From Mycolicibacterium parafortuitum (GTDB taxonomy: Bacteria; Actinomycetota; Actinomycetes; Mycobacteriales; Mycobacteriaceae): 64,000 bases of DNA. The position numbers were made by a program, and so were the translations under genes. Shown here one piece after another: positions 43,152-52,284 of this stretch. How positions within the stretch are numbered: position 1 is the stretch's first letter; the number at the start of each line of letters is the position of its first letter. Under the pieces are notes generated by a model, which was not told the DNA's origin, ran no database searches, and saw nothing but the letters and a program-made list of their open reading frames with translations. The DNA lies in NCBI RefSeq assembly GCF_002086815.1, contig NZ_MVID01000003.1:287230-351229 (forward strand), read 5' to 3'.

Positions 43152-44171
43152 GTGAGCGCACCCCGGAAACGGCCCACCATGGCCGACGTCGCGGAGCGCG
43201 CCGGGGTGTCGCGCACGCTGGTGTCGTTCATCCTCGACGGCAAGCCGGGGGCCAGCGAGGAGACCCGGCAGCGGGTGCTCGCGATCGCCGACGAGATCGG
43301 CTACCGTCCGGACGCCGCGGCGCGCCTGCTCGCACAGGGCCGCAGCCGCACGCTCGGCGTGATGCTCGACGTCCGCCAGCTGTTCCAGGCCGAACTCGTC
43401 ACGCACCTGTACCCGGCCGCCGAGCACCTCGGCTACGAGGTGCTGCTGTCGGCCAACCTTCCCGACCGCACCGAGCCGACCGTCGTCGAGTCACTGCTCA
43501 GCCACCGGTGCGGCGCCCTCGTGCTGCTCGGGCCGACCTCCGACGCCGAATACCTCAGGCAGCTCGCCGACCGGGTGCCGGTCGTCGTCGCGGGCCGCCG
43601 GTTGGCCGGCATCACCACCGAGTGCCCGCTGGCGACGGTGAGAACCAACGACACCAAAGGGATTCGACAGGCCATCGACTACCTCGTCGAGCTCGGGCAC
43701 CGACGCATCCACCACGTCGACGGTGGCACCGACCCCGGTTCGGCCGACCGGCTACGGGCCTACCGCGCCGCGATGCGGGCGCACGGGCTCGGCGACGAGA
43801 TCGTGGTGATCCCGGGGGCGCACAACGAGGAAGCGGGCGCGGCGGCCGCACGGACGATGCTCGCCGGGCCCGACCTGCCCACCGCGGTGCTGGCCGGTAA
43901 CGACCGCTGCGCGCTGGGCGTGCTCGACGTGTTCACCCGCGCAGGCGTCGACGTCCCCGGTCAGGTGTCGTTGATGGGGTACGACGACAACAGGCTCTCG
44001 GAGAACCCGCGCATCGACCTGACCACGATCCACCAGGACGCCCGCGAGATCGCACGGCACGCGGTGGATCTGGCGGTGCACATGCTCGTCGACGGCCCGT
44101 CACGGGCGGCCGACGTGGTACTGGAACCGACGCTGGTGGTGCGCGGGACGACCGCGCCGCCGCGGGACTGA
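43152..44171 (+). CDS. LacI family transcriptional regulator of the polyol operon
   Basis: A 339-residue regulator with an N-terminal LacI helix-turn-helix (PTMADVAERAGVSRTLVSFILDGKPGASEETRQRVLAIADEIGYRPDAAAR split by its hinge helix) and a periplasmic-binding-protein-like effector domain (LVLLGPTSDAEYL, RIHHVDGGTDPGSADRLRAY, LAGNDRCALGVLDV, SLMGYDDNRLSENP). It is divergent from the sugar porter, and the shared gap holds a perfect palindromic operator. GTG 43152 gives the usual short tail before the HTH; ATG 43116 in the same frame is an alternative that would add 12 residues. Confidence 0.9.
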   Translation: MSAPRKRPTMADVAERAGVSRTLVSFILDGKPGASEETRQRVLAIADEIGYRPDAAARLLAQGRSRTLGVMLDVRQLFQAELVTHLYPAAEHLGYEVLLSANLPDRTEPTVVESLLSHRCGALVLLGPTSDAEYLRQLADRVPVVVAGRRLAGITTECPLATVRTNDTKGIRQAIDYLVELGHRRIHHVDGGTDPGSADRLRAYRAAMRAHGLGDEIVVIPGAHNEEAGAAAARTMLAGPDLPTAVLAGNDRCALGVLDVFTRAGVDVPGQVSLMGYDDNRLSENPRIDLTTIHQDAREIARHAVDLAVHMLVDGPSRAADVVLEPTLVVRGTTAPPRD

Positions 44172-44234
44172 GCGCGCGGACCTCGGGCGCGCGGCGAATC
44201 GCACCAAATCCCCGCGTCCGGTTCGGCGCCCCCG

Positions 44235-44240
44235 TATCTT
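44235..44240 (+). promoter_or_regulatory. -10 element for leaderless WS/DGAT transcript
   Basis: TATCTT is followed by six bases and the ATG at 44247; no ribosome-binding site is visible. Confidence 0.45.
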
Positions 44241-44246
44241 TTGCAG

Positions 44247-45671
44247 ATGCGCCTGTCCAGCGTCGACGCCGCCTTCTGGTTCGCTGAGAATCTCAAATGG
44301 CACATGCACATCGGCGCGATCGCGTTGTGCGACCCGTCCGACGCGCCGGATTTCAGCTTCGACCGGGTTCGCGAGCTGATCATCAGCAGGCTGCCGGAGT
44401 TGCCACAACTGCGGTGGCGCGTCGAGGGCGCACGGCTAGGACTCGACCGCCCGTACTTCGTCGAGGACCCCGACATCGACGCCGACTTCCACATCCGGCG
44501 CATCGCGGTCCCGTCGCCGGGCGGACGCAAGGAACTCGACGAACTCGTCGGGCGGCTGATGTCCTACAAGCTGGACCGGTCCAAGCCGCTGTGGGAACTG
44601 TGGTTCATCGAGGGCCTGGCCGGGGGCCGGGTGGCCGTCGTGACGAAGATGCACCACGCGGTCGTCGACGGGGTGTCCGGCGCCGGGATCAGCGAGATCC
44701 TGCTCGACGTCACCCCGGAACCGCGCCCGCCGGCCGTCGACGCGAGCCGTTCGCTGGTCGGGGTGAAGCCGCCGTCCCGGGAGCGTCGCGCGGTCGACGG
44801 GCTGATCAACGTGTGGTTCAAGACCCCGTACCGCATCACCCGGCTGCTCGAGCAGACGGTGCGCCAGCAGATCGCCGTGCGCAACATCGACAACAAGCCG
44901 CCGCGGTACTTCGACGCCCCGAAAGTCCGCTTCAACGGCCCGATCTCACCGCATCGCGCGGTCGCCGGGTCGAGCGTGTCCCTGGATCGGGTGAAGGCGG
45001 TGAAGCGGGCGTTCGACGTCAAACTCAACGACGTCGTGCTGGCGCTGGTCTCCGGCGCGCTCCGTGCCTACCTCAAGGAGCGCGGCGAGCTGCCCGCCAA
45101 GTCCCTCGTCTCGCAGGTCCCGGTGTCCACCCGCACCGAGGCCGACGACGCCGTCGGCAACCAGGTCACCGCGATGACGGTGGTACTCGCGACCGACGTG
45201 GCCGACCCGGCCGAACGGATCAAGACCATCTACTCCTACACCCAGGGCGCCAAGGAGATGACGAAAGCTCTTTCCGCGCACCAGATCATGGGCTACACCG
45301 AGACCACGCCACCGGGGCTGCTGGCGCTCGCGTCGCGCGCCTACGCCGCCAGTGGCATCGGCAGCAACGTCGCCCCGATGAACGTCGTGATCAGCAACGT
45401 GCCCGGCCCCGAGTTCCCGCTGTACCTCGGCGGGGCGCGGGTCGAGCATCTGATGCCCATCGGCCCTCTGCTCTTCGACGTCGCACTGAACATCACCTGC
45501 TTCAGCTACTGCGGCGCAGTCGATTTCGGATTCATCACCACCCCCGAGATCGCCGCCGACATCGCCGACCTCGCCGATCAGATCGAGCCCGCGCTGCGCG
45601 ATCTCGAGATCGCCGCCGGGCTGGTGGTCGATCCGGACCGGCCGAAACCCCGCAAGCGCGGCCGCGCGTAA
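44247..45671 (+). CDS. Wax ester synthase/diacylglycerol acyltransferase (WS/DGAT) family protein
   Basis: A 474-residue acyltransferase. The active-site motif HHxxxDG is H136-H137-AVV-D141-G142, within [15 protein letters not shown], and the typical opening [12 protein letters not shown] is present. The C-terminal motifs GNQVTAM and [18 protein letters not shown] are those of mycobacterial triacylglycerol synthases (Tgs). The enzyme transfers acyl-CoA to diacylglycerol or fatty alcohol for storage lipid. It is followed 53 bases later by an amidohydrolase gene on the same strand. The exact acceptor is not known. Confidence 0.9.
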   Translation: MRLSSVDAAFWFAENLKWHMHIGAIALCDPSDAPDFSFDRVRELIISRLPELPQLRWRVEGARLGLDRPYFVEDPDIDADFHIRRIAVPSPGGRKELDELVGRLMSYKLDRSKPLWELWFIEGLAGGRVAVVTKMHHAVVDGVSGAGISEILLDVTPEPRPPAVDASRSLVGVKPPSRERRAVDGLINVWFKTPYRITRLLEQTVRQQIAVRNIDNKPPRYFDAPKVRFNGPISPHRAVAGSSVSLDRVKAVKRAFDVKLNDVVLALVSGALRAYLKERGELPAKSLVSQVPVSTRTEADDAVGNQVTAMTVVLATDVADPAERIKTIYSYTQGAKEMTKALSAHQIMGYTETTPPGLLALASRAYAASGIGSNVAPMNVVISNVPGPEFPLYLGGARVEHLMPIGPLLFDVALNITCFSYCGAVDFGFITTPEIAADIADLADQIEPALRDLEIAAGLVVDPDRPKPRKRGRA

Positions 45672-45724
45672 CGCCTACCGTCGGCTTTACAGTAAGATCC
45701 TTCAGGACACCGGGAGGTAGCCTG

Positions 45725-46963
45725 ATGACCCACGCCGAGCAGTTCCGGGACGCGCCGATCTTCGACGCCGACCAGCACATGTACGAGACCCCCGACGCGC
45801 TGACCAAGTTCCTGCCGGAGCGCTTCTCGCGGGCGGTGCAGTACGGCCAGTTCGGGCGTCATACCCGGATCGTGATCAACAATCGGGTGTCCGATTTCAT
45901 CCCGAACCCGACGTTCGAGCGGGTCGCCGCGCCGGGTGCGCACGAGAAGTTCTTCGCAGGCGAGAACGCCGAGGGCCTGACGCTGCGCGAGATGCAGGGC
46001 CCGGCGATCGAGGCGCCCGCGGCCACCCGCAACCCGGTCGACCGCGTCGCCGAACTCGACCGCCAGGGCGTGCGCGAGGCACTGAACTACCCGACACTGG
46101 CGAGCCTGATCGAACACGCGACCGCCGACGATCCGGAGCTGACGCTGGCCGTGATCCACGCGCTGAACCAGTGGATGGCCGAGCACTGGACGTTCGACTA
46201 TCAGGGCCGGGTGTTCTCCACCCCGATCATCAACCTGTCCGAGGTGGGCGGCGCGCAGCGCGAACTCGAGTACGTGCTGGACCACGGCGCGAAGGTGGCG
46301 CTGATCAAGCCGGGCCCGGTCAACGGGCTGCGCGGCTGGCGCTCCCCGGCGCTGCCGGAGTTCGACCCGTTCTGGCGCGACGTCGAGGCCGCGGGGCTGC
46401 CGATCGTGCTGCACGCCAGCTATCCCCCGCTCGACGAGTACGTCGGCAAGTGGGAGCCGCCGCACACCCAGAACTTCATGGCCCAGAGCGCGTTCCGCTG
46501 GATGGTGCTGGGCCACCGCGAGATCTCCGACATGATCACCAGCCTGATCTGCCACGGCACCCTGACCCGATTCCCGAAGTTGCGGATCGCCAGCGTCGAG
46601 AACGGCAGCTCGTGGATCTTCCCGCTGTTCAACGACTTCGAGGAACTCGCGAAGAAGATGCCGCAGAACTTCGGTGAACATCCGCTGGAGGTGTTCCGCC
46701 GCAACATCTGGGTCAGCCCGTTCTGGGAGGGCTGCGTGTCCGATGTGGTCAACACGGTCGGCTGGGACAAGGTGATGTTCGGCTCGGACTATCCGCATCC
46801 CGAGGGGCTGGCCGAGCCGAAGGGCTTCTGGAAGTACGCCGAGGGCATGGACACGCGCCGCACCTACGACTTCATGGGTGACAACGCGCGCCGGTTCATG
46901 GGACTGCCGATCGCCAACCCCGATCCGGCGGCGACGCACCCGCCCGCGCTGACCCCGGCCTGA
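45725..46963 (+). CDS. Amidohydrolase family protein (ACMSD/TIM-barrel metal hydrolase type)
   Basis: A 412-residue amidohydrolase-2 protein. The first metal motif is IFDADQHMYETPDALTKFL (D-x-D-x-H form), a second His lies in LPIVLHASYPP, and the C-terminal metal Asp is in KVMFGSDYPHPEGL. Mycobacteria have several such proteins, probably acting on ring or side-chain acids in lipid and aromatic catabolism; the reaction could be hydrolysis or decarboxylation. GGGAGGTAG is the ribosome-binding site. The stop codon lies within a 14-bp tandem duplication (46959-46986). Confidence 0.86.
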   Translation: MTHAEQFRDAPIFDADQHMYETPDALTKFLPERFSRAVQYGQFGRHTRIVINNRVSDFIPNPTFERVAAPGAHEKFFAGENAEGLTLREMQGPAIEAPAATRNPVDRVAELDRQGVREALNYPTLASLIEHATADDPELTLAVIHALNQWMAEHWTFDYQGRVFSTPIINLSEVGGAQRELEYVLDHGAKVALIKPGPVNGLRGWRSPALPEFDPFWRDVEAAGLPIVLHASYPPLDEYVGKWEPPHTQNFMAQSAFRWMVLGHREISDMITSLICHGTLTRFPKLRIASVENGSSWIFPLFNDFEELAKKMPQNFGEHPLEVFRRNIWVSPFWEGCVSDVVNTVGWDKVMFGSDYPHPEGLAEPKGFWKYAEGMDTRRTYDFMGDNARRFMGLPIANPDPAATHPPALTPA

Positions 46964-46986
46964 CGCCCACTGCCTGACGCCCACTG
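46959..46986 (+). repeat. Exact 14-bp tandem duplication across the amidohydrolase stop codon
   Basis: CCTGACGCCCACTG occurs twice without a gap; the first copy contains the stop codon TGA. The second copy leads straight into the inverted repeat at 46985. Confidence 0.9.
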
Positions 46987-47040
46987 ATTGTGGGCGCTGT
47001 GCACGCCTGCGGGCGAAAAAGCGTGCATGAGGCCCACAGT
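46985..47040. repeat. Intergenic inverted repeat between the amidohydrolase and cobM
   Basis: Arms 46985-47006 and 47021-47040 share TGTGGGC at the outer end and TGCACGC at the inner end, with mismatches in between, around a loop containing AAAAA. It lies before the cobM promoter and could act as a terminator or a dispersed palindromic unit. Confidence 0.65.
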
Positions 47041-47064
47041 CGTCCAGGCGCGGACGGGCCCGCC

Positions 47065-47070
47065 TAGACT
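47065..47070 (+). promoter_or_regulatory. -10 element upstream of cobM
   Basis: TAGACT is followed by eight bases, including CCGGGG, before the ATG at 47079. A transcript with a leader of zero to two bases is predicted; no cobalamin riboswitch fits in this space. Confidence 0.4.
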
Positions 47071-47078
47071 CCGGGGCG

Positions 47079-47864
47079 ATGAACGACGACCGCGCGGTGC
47101 AGTTCGTCGGCGCGGGACCCGGCGCCGCGGATCTGCTGACCGTGCGCGCGACGCGGCTGCTGGCGGCCGCCGACCTCGTGCTGTACCCGGGCACGTACCT
47201 CGACCCCGGCGTGCTGGCCAACTGCTCCCCGTCGGCGGAGTTGGTCGACACCGAGGACCTGGACCTCGACGCGATCGTCGGACACCTGGTCGACGGCCAC
47301 CGTGCCGGACGCCGGGTGGTGCGGCTGGTCTCGGGTGACCCGTCGGTGTACTCGGCGGTGTCCGAGCAGACCCGCCGGCTCGATGCCGCGGCGGTGCCGT
47401 GGGAGGTGACGCCGGGCGTGCCCGCGTACGCGGCGGCCGCCGCCCGGGTCGGGCGTGAGCTGACGGTGCCACTGGTCGCGCAATCGGTGGTGCTGACCCG
47501 CACCCAGCGGCGGTCGACGGCGATGCCGGAGACCGAGTCGCTGGCGGCATTCGCGGCCACCCGCGCCACGCTGGTGCTGCACCTGGCGATCACCCGGACC
47601 CGGGAGCTGATGGCCGAACTCGCACCGCACTATGGGGCCGAATGCCCGGTCGTCGTGGTGTACCGGGCCTCGCAGCCGCGGGAACTCGTGCTGCGCGGCA
47701 CCGTCGCCGACATCGCCGACACGGTGGAGGCCGCCGAGCTCCGGCAGGCCGCGGTGATCCTGGTCGGCCGCGCACTGGCCGGCCGCCCCGATCCCGACGC
47801 GGGCGAGAGTTACCTCTACGATCCGTCGCGAGACCGCGGACTCAAGCGGCAGGGCCTGCTGTGA
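47079..47864 (+). CDS. cobM: Precorrin-4 C11-methyltransferase CobM
   Basis: A 261-residue SAM-dependent tetrapyrrole methylase. It opens VQFVGAGPGAADLLTVRATRLLAAADLVLYPGTYL, with the sequence LVSGDPSVYSA and EVTPGVPAYAAAAA conserved in CobM/CbiF. It methylates C11 of precorrin-4 in the aerobic cobalamin pathway. Its stop overlaps the GTG of bluB (GTGA), coupling it to lower-ligand synthesis. The rest of the corrin-ring genes are not in this window apart from cobK and cobF. Confidence 0.94.
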   Translation: MNDDRAVQFVGAGPGAADLLTVRATRLLAAADLVLYPGTYLDPGVLANCSPSAELVDTEDLDLDAIVGHLVDGHRAGRRVVRLVSGDPSVYSAVSEQTRRLDAAAVPWEVTPGVPAYAAAAARVGRELTVPLVAQSVVLTRTQRRSTAMPETESLAAFAATRATLVLHLAITRTRELMAELAPHYGAECPVVVVYRASQPRELVLRGTVADIADTVEAAELRQAAVILVGRALAGRPDPDAGESYLYDPSRDRGLKRQGLL

Positions 47865-48508
47865 CAGATTGCGCCGCAGCACTTTACGACGTCATCAACC
47901 GGCGCCGCGACACCCGCCGCGAGTTCACCGGGGCGCCCGTGGACAACGACGTGCTGCACCGGATCCTGCTCGCCGCGCACGCCGCGCCGTCGGTCGGCAT
48001 GTCGCAGCCGTGGGATTTCATCCTGGTGCGATCCCCACAGACCCTGCGGGCGTTCCGCGATCATGTGGCGGCCGAACGCGAGGCCTTCGCCGACAGCCTG
48101 ACCGGGGAGCGCGCGGAGACGTTCTCCCGCATCAAGATCGAGGGCATCTGCGAATCCGGTCTCGGCGTCGTCGTCGGGTACCACCCGTCCCGCGGCGGAC
48201 CGCAGGTGCTGGGCCGGCACACCATCCCCGACGCCGGGCTGTACTCGGTGGTCTGCGCGATCCAGAACCTGTGGCTGGCCGCGACCGCCGAGGGACTCGG
48301 AGTCGGCTGGGTGTCGTTCTACCAAGAGGACTTCCTGCGGTCACTGGTGGGTATGCCCGCCCACGTGCGCCCGGTCGCGTGGTTGTGCGTCGGACATGTC
48401 GACGACCTGCCCGAGGTCCCCGACCTCGAACGGTTCGGCTGGCGCGCCCGCACGTCCCTGTCCGCGGTGCTGCACGAGGAGCGCTACCGCGACGACGCGA
48501 CCGGATGA
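47861..48508 (+). CDS. bluB: 5,6-dimethylbenzimidazole synthase BluB
   Basis: A 215-residue nitroreductase-fold protein. RRRDTRREFTGAPVDNDVLHRILLAAHAAPSVGMSQPWDF is the BluB form of the FMN-binding start, and GLGVVVGYHPSRGGPQVLGRHTIPDAGLYSVVCAIQNLWLAA is its specific middle part with the conserved Asp. BluB fragments FMNH2 with oxygen to make the lower ligand of vitamin B12. GTG 47861 overlaps cobM. It converges with cobU across a 31-base gap. Confidence 0.93.
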   Translation: MTDCAAALYDVINRRRDTRREFTGAPVDNDVLHRILLAAHAAPSVGMSQPWDFILVRSPQTLRAFRDHVAAEREAFADSLTGERAETFSRIKIEGICESGLGVVVGYHPSRGGPQVLGRHTIPDAGLYSVVCAIQNLWLAATAEGLGVGWVSFYQEDFLRSLVGMPAHVRPVAWLCVGHVDDLPEVPDLERFGWRARTSLSAVLHEERYRDDATG

Positions 48509-48539
48509 GCGAAGACCGAGGTACCCGGGCCCGCCGGAT

Positions 48540-49061
48540 TCAGAGGGTGAGCACGCGGCCGGCGATCACCAGGTGCACCTCGTCGCACACCGCCGCGACC
48601 CGCTGATTGACCGTGCCGAGCAGGTCGCGGAACAACACCCCGGACCGGTGCGACGGCACCACCCCCAAGCCCACCTCGTTCGTGACGACCACGGCGTCGG
48701 GGGCGGCGGCCAGCGCGTCGCACAGCGGGTCCAGTCGTGCCTCGACCGCCGCGCCGGCCTGCGCGGAACCCGCATCCCACAGGCCGTCGTCGAGGACCGC
48801 CGTCAGCCACGTGCCGAGGCAGTCGACCAGCACCGGGCCGCTCGCGTCGCGCACGGCGGCCGCGAGATCGGCCGTCTCGACCGTGCGCCAGTGCCCCGGT
48901 CGGCGCGCCCTGTGCCGCGACACCCTGTCGTCCCAGTCCGGATCGCTGCCGTCGGCCGGCCTGCCCGGGGCGATGTAGGTGACCTGCCCGGCCGCGTCCA
49001 GCAGCGACTCGGCATGCCGCGACTTGCCGGACCGGACACCGCCCGTCACGAGAATTCTCAC
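48540..49061 (-). CDS. cobU: Adenosylcobinamide kinase/cobinamide-phosphate guanylyltransferase CobU
   Basis: A 173-residue protein with the P-loop GGVRSGKS (7-14), the guanylylation His region SRHRARRPGHW, and the C-terminal VTNEVGLGVVPSHRSGVLFRDLLGTVNQ that is specific to CobU/CobP. It phosphorylates adenosylcobinamide and attaches GMP for nucleotide-loop assembly. It ends convergent to bluB and lies ten bases after the PucR gene on the same strand. Confidence 0.94.
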   Translation of the reverse strand: MRILVTGGVRSGKSRHAESLLDAAGQVTYIAPGRPADGSDPDWDDRVSRHRARRPGHWRTVETADLAAAVRDASGPVLVDCLGTWLTAVLDDGLWDAGSAQAGAAVEARLDPLCDALAAAPDAVVVTNEVGLGVVPSHRSGVLFRDLLGTVNQRVAAVCDEVHLVIAGRVLTL

Positions 49062-49070
49062 CCGGCCATC

Positions 49071-50657
49071 CTAGGAACCGTCGAGCACCATGATCGCGAC
49101 ATGAAGTGACGTCATGGATTCCCCGTCGTCGAGATCGACGCCGAGCGCGTCCCGGATCGCGTCGAGCCGTTTGTACAGCGCGGGCCTGCTCATGTGCAGC
49201 CGCTGCGCGACGGCGGCCTTGTTGCCTGCCAGGCGCAGGTACTCGCGCAGCACCGTCAGGTCGCCGGTGTCCTGAACATCTTGGGCCAGCAGGGCTTTCA
49301 GCTCGGTCTCGGCGAAGCGCTGGACCCGGCCGTCGTCGCGCAGCAGCGAGAGCAGGCCGCGCAGCCGGATGTCGGAGGCCCGGTAGAACTCCCGGGCGTC
49401 GCCCTTCAGCGACAGCGCGACCTCGGCGATGCCGGTGGCCTCACCGAGCCCGGCGATCGCGTCGGTGACCTGCGCGGCCGCCGGCCCGACCGCGACGACG
49501 GCGCGCTCGGCCCCGTCGACCCGGCGGATCTCGGCGTTGATGCGTCGCGCGAGTGCGCCGAGAGCCTGGTCGAGCCCCCGTGATCGCGAATCCTTCAGCG
49601 ACAGAACGGCACCCACCTCCCCGTCACCGCGCAGCGAGAACAGGCCGCTGTGGCCCGACGCGTTGACGGTGTGCGCGACGGCGTCGAGGACGGCCATGTT
49701 GCGGCGGTGTCCCGCAACCGGATCGGCGACCTCCGGGGGTCGCGCCACGCGCACGACGACGGGCAGGTAGTGGGAGTTGCCGCGCAACCCGAGCGCCTGG
49801 GCACGGGCCGCGGCGTCGCGGTCGTCGACGATACGGCCGCGCAGCACGTCGTCGATCAGCCCGCTCTGGGCCTGGTGCTGCAGGCCGGTCCGGTTCTGCT
49901 CGACCATCCGGTGCATGGCGAGCGCCGCCGCGGCACGCTCGAGGACGGTGGTGGCACGCCGCGCATCGGCGGGCGCGTACGGCACCACGAGCCGCCCCCA
50001 CTGCTGGAAGCGGGGGCCGACGTCGGTCGCCGACCACGGTTCGGAATTCGCGGCATCGCCCGGGCTGCGGCGCGAGCGGCGTTCCCAGTCGGACAGCAGG
50101 TCCGCGGGGATGCCCGTCGACGCGACCAGCGCCTGATGGGAAAGGTCCTCCAGCACAACGTGTTCCCCGAGGAGGCGGGCGGCGGCGTCGACGATGCCGT
50201 TCAGTGACGCGCGCTTCATGCTCAGGTCGGTGAACGTCTCGTGGACGCGGCGGTCGAACTCCACGGTTTCGTACTGTTCGGCGACGATCATCCGGTGCAC
50301 GGCCTCGGTGACTTCGACGAAGCGGACCGTCCGGTGCAACACGACCAGCGCGAGGTCGAGCTGTTCGGCGATGGCGCCGACGTCCGGCGGGAGCTCCGGG
50401 ACCACCGTCCCGACCTCGACGACGACGCCGAGCGCACCGGCATCGGCCAAGCCGCGCAGATACTCCCGTGCCGAGCGGGCCAGCGCCGCCCCGGTGGTCA
50501 GCACCAGCTCGCCGCCCTGCAGCAGGGTGGACAGCTCCGCGAGGTCGCTGACGTGCGCCCAGCGGATCGTGTCGTGGAACCGGCGCGCGCTGAGCACGTC
50601 GGGTCGGCCACGCTGCACGACGGGCAGCGCGACCACCTCGGCCAGCGTCAACGGCAT
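49071..50657 (-). CDS. PucR family transcriptional regulator
   Basis: A 528-residue regulator: an N-terminal PucR domain (MPLTLAEVVALPVVQRGRPDVLS through LGVVVEVG), a GGDEF-like middle domain, and a C-terminal helix-turn-helix of the PucR type (YLRLAGNKAAVAQRLHMSRPALYKRLDAI). It is divergent from mmsA with 127 bases between, so it probably controls the mmsA-aminotransferase unit, as PucR proteins often do for beta-alanine, pyrimidine, purine or amino-acid catabolism. A palindrome overlaps its own start, pointing to self-regulation. Confidence 0.88.
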   Translation of the reverse strand: MPLTLAEVVALPVVQRGRPDVLSARRFHDTIRWAHVSDLAELSTLLQGGELVLTTGAALARSAREYLRGLADAGALGVVVEVGTVVPELPPDVGAIAEQLDLALVVLHRTVRFVEVTEAVHRMIVAEQYETVEFDRRVHETFTDLSMKRASLNGIVDAAARLLGEHVVLEDLSHQALVASTGIPADLLSDWERRSRRSPGDAANSEPWSATDVGPRFQQWGRLVVPYAPADARRATTVLERAAAALAMHRMVEQNRTGLQHQAQSGLIDDVLRGRIVDDRDAAARAQALGLRGNSHYLPVVVRVARPPEVADPVAGHRRNMAVLDAVAHTVNASGHSGLFSLRGDGEVGAVLSLKDSRSRGLDQALGALARRINAEIRRVDGAERAVVAVGPAAAQVTDAIAGLGEATGIAEVALSLKGDAREFYRASDIRLRGLLSLLRDDGRVQRFAETELKALLAQDVQDTGDLTVLREYLRLAGNKAAVAQRLHMSRPALYKRLDAIRDALGVDLDDGESMTSLHVAIMVLDGS

Positions 50658-50671
50658 TTACAGAGTGTAAA
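50657..50671. promoter_or_regulatory. Palindrome over the PucR gene start, with embedded leaderless -10
   Basis: TTTACAGAGTGTAAA is a perfect dyad (TTTACA and TGTAAA about a three-base centre). On the minus strand it contains the -10 TACACT, six bases before the ATG at 50657. Binding here would shut off the regulator gene. Confidence 0.5.
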
Positions 50672-50689
50672 CGCATCCATCAAGATCGA

Positions 50690-50695
50690 TACATT
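50690..50695 (+). promoter_or_regulatory. -10 candidate for mmsA
   Basis: TACATT lies 89 bases before the mmsA ATG, close to the PucR palindrome. The predicted leader is about 80 bases and ends with the ribosome-binding site GGAAGGG. Confidence 0.35.
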
Positions 50696-50784
50696 CTGTC
50701 ATGCCCGGCGGCCGCGCCGACACCTCAGAATCGGAGATGTCCCACTAGGCACGGCGAAGACCACGACGGAAGGGCGCCATCTCC

Positions 50785-52278
50785 ATGGCCAAGACGATCT
50801 CGCATTGGGTGAACAACGAGGTGTTCGCGGGCACCAGCGGCGCGTCGGCGCCGGTGACCAACCCCGCGACCGGGGTGGTGACCGGGCAGGTCGCACTGGC
50901 CTCGGTCGCCGATGCCCAGGCCGTCATCGACGCCGCCGCGGCGGCGTTCCCGGCCTGGCGGGACACCTCGCTGGCCAAGCGCACCCAGGTCCTGTTCCGC
51001 TTCAGGGAGCTGCTCAACGAGCGCAAGGGCGAGCTGGCCGAGATCATCACCGCCGAACACGGCAAGGTCGTCTCCGACGCCCTCGGCGAGGTCGCCCGCG
51101 GCCAGGAGGTCGTCGAATTCGCGTGCGGCATCCCCCACCTGCTCAAGGGCGGCTTCACCGAGAACGCGTCCACGAAGATCGACGTCTACTCGGTGCGCCA
51201 GCCTCTGGGCCCGGTCGCGATCATCTCGCCGTTCAACTTCCCCGCGATGGTCCCGATGTGGTTCTTCCCGGTCGCCATCGCCGCGGGCAACACCGTCGTG
51301 CTGAAGCCGTCGGAGAAGGACCCGTCGGCGTCGCTGTGGCTGGCCGCACTGTGGAAGGAAGCCGGGCTGCCCGAGGGCGTCTTCAACGTGCTGCAGGGCG
51401 ACAAGACCGCCGTTGACGAGCTGCTCACCAACCCCAAGATCAAGAGCGTCAGCTTCGTGGGGTCCACCCCGATCGCGCAGTACGTGTACTCCACCGGCAC
51501 CGCCGCGGGCAAGCGGGTCCAGGCCCTCGGTGGCGCCAAGAACCACGCCGTGATCCTGCCCGACGCCGACCTCGATCTGGCCGCCGACGCGATGGTCAAC
51601 GCCGGCTTCGGTAGCGCCGGCGAGCGCTGCATGGCCATCAGCGCGTGTGTCGCCGTCGGACCCATCGCCGACGACCTCGTCGCCAAGATCCGCGAACGCA
51701 CCACCGGCCTCAAGATCGGCGACGGCACCAAGGACTCCGACATGGGACCGCTGGTCACCAAGGCCCACCGCGACAAGGTCGCCGGCTACATCGACGCCGG
51801 TGAGGCCGCCGGAGCCAAGGTCGTCGTCGACGGCCGCCAGGTGCAGGCCGACGGTGGTCAGGACGGGTTCTGGCTCGGCCCCACCCTGCTGGACAACGTC
51901 ACCCCCGACATGACCGTCTACACCGACGAGATCTTCGGCCCCGTCCTGTCGGTGGTCCGGGTGGACACCTACGACCAGGCCCTGGAACTGATCAACAGCA
52001 ACCCGTACGGCAACGGCACCGCGATCTTCACCAACGACGGCGGCGCGGCCCGGCGGTTCCAGAACGAGGTCGAGGTCGGCATGGTCGGCATCAACGTGCC
52101 GATCCCCGTGCCGATGGCCTACTACAGCTTCGGCGGCTGGAAGGCCTCCCTGTTCGGTGACTCCCACGCCCACGGAATGGACGGCGTGCAGTTCTTCACC
52201 CGCCAGAAGGCCATCACCCAGCGCTGGCTCGACCCGAGCCACGGCGGCATCAACCTCGGCTTCCCCGAAAACAACTAG
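50785..52278 (+). CDS. mmsA: CoA-acylating methylmalonate-semialdehyde dehydrogenase MmsA
   Basis: A 497-residue aldehyde dehydrogenase of the MMSDH branch. The nucleophile is Cys282 in GFGSAGERCMAIS, and QPLGPVAIISPFNFPAMVPMWFFPVAIAAGNTVVLKPSEKDPS, read in pieces, is typical for this family; the C-terminal part has NPYGNGTAIFTNDGGAARRFQ. It converts malonate or methylmalonate semialdehyde to acetyl- or propionyl-CoA in valine, beta-alanine, thymine or inositol breakdown. It is followed 116 bases later by an omega-aminotransferase gene and divergently preceded by pucR. Confidence 0.93.
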   Translation: MAKTISHWVNNEVFAGTSGASAPVTNPATGVVTGQVALASVADAQAVIDAAAAAFPAWRDTSLAKRTQVLFRFRELLNERKGELAEIITAEHGKVVSDALGEVARGQEVVEFACGIPHLLKGGFTENASTKIDVYSVRQPLGPVAIISPFNFPAMVPMWFFPVAIAAGNTVVLKPSEKDPSASLWLAALWKEAGLPEGVFNVLQGDKTAVDELLTNPKIKSVSFVGSTPIAQYVYSTGTAAGKRVQALGGAKNHAVILPDADLDLAADAMVNAGFGSAGERCMAISACVAVGPIADDLVAKIRERTTGLKIGDGTKDSDMGPLVTKAHRDKVAGYIDAGEAAGAKVVVDGRQVQADGGQDGFWLGPTLLDNVTPDMTVYTDEIFGPVLSVVRVDTYDQALELINSNPYGNGTAIFTNDGGAARRFQNEVEVGMVGINVPIPVPMAYYSFGGWKASLFGDSHAHGMDGVQFFTRQKAITQRWLDPSHGGINLGFPENN

Positions 52279-52284
52279 GCCCCC

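Noticed and set aside
47041..47078. Cobalamin riboswitch upstream of cobM
   Set aside because: The space before the start is too short once the hairpin at 46985-47040 is set aside, and no B12-box-like sequence is seen; the -10 lies eight bases before the ATG.
45578..47593. 671-codon minus-strand frame opposite the amidohydrolase and cobM
   Set aside because: Low-complexity Arg/Ser/Ala sequence without motifs, lying across two well-supported genes.
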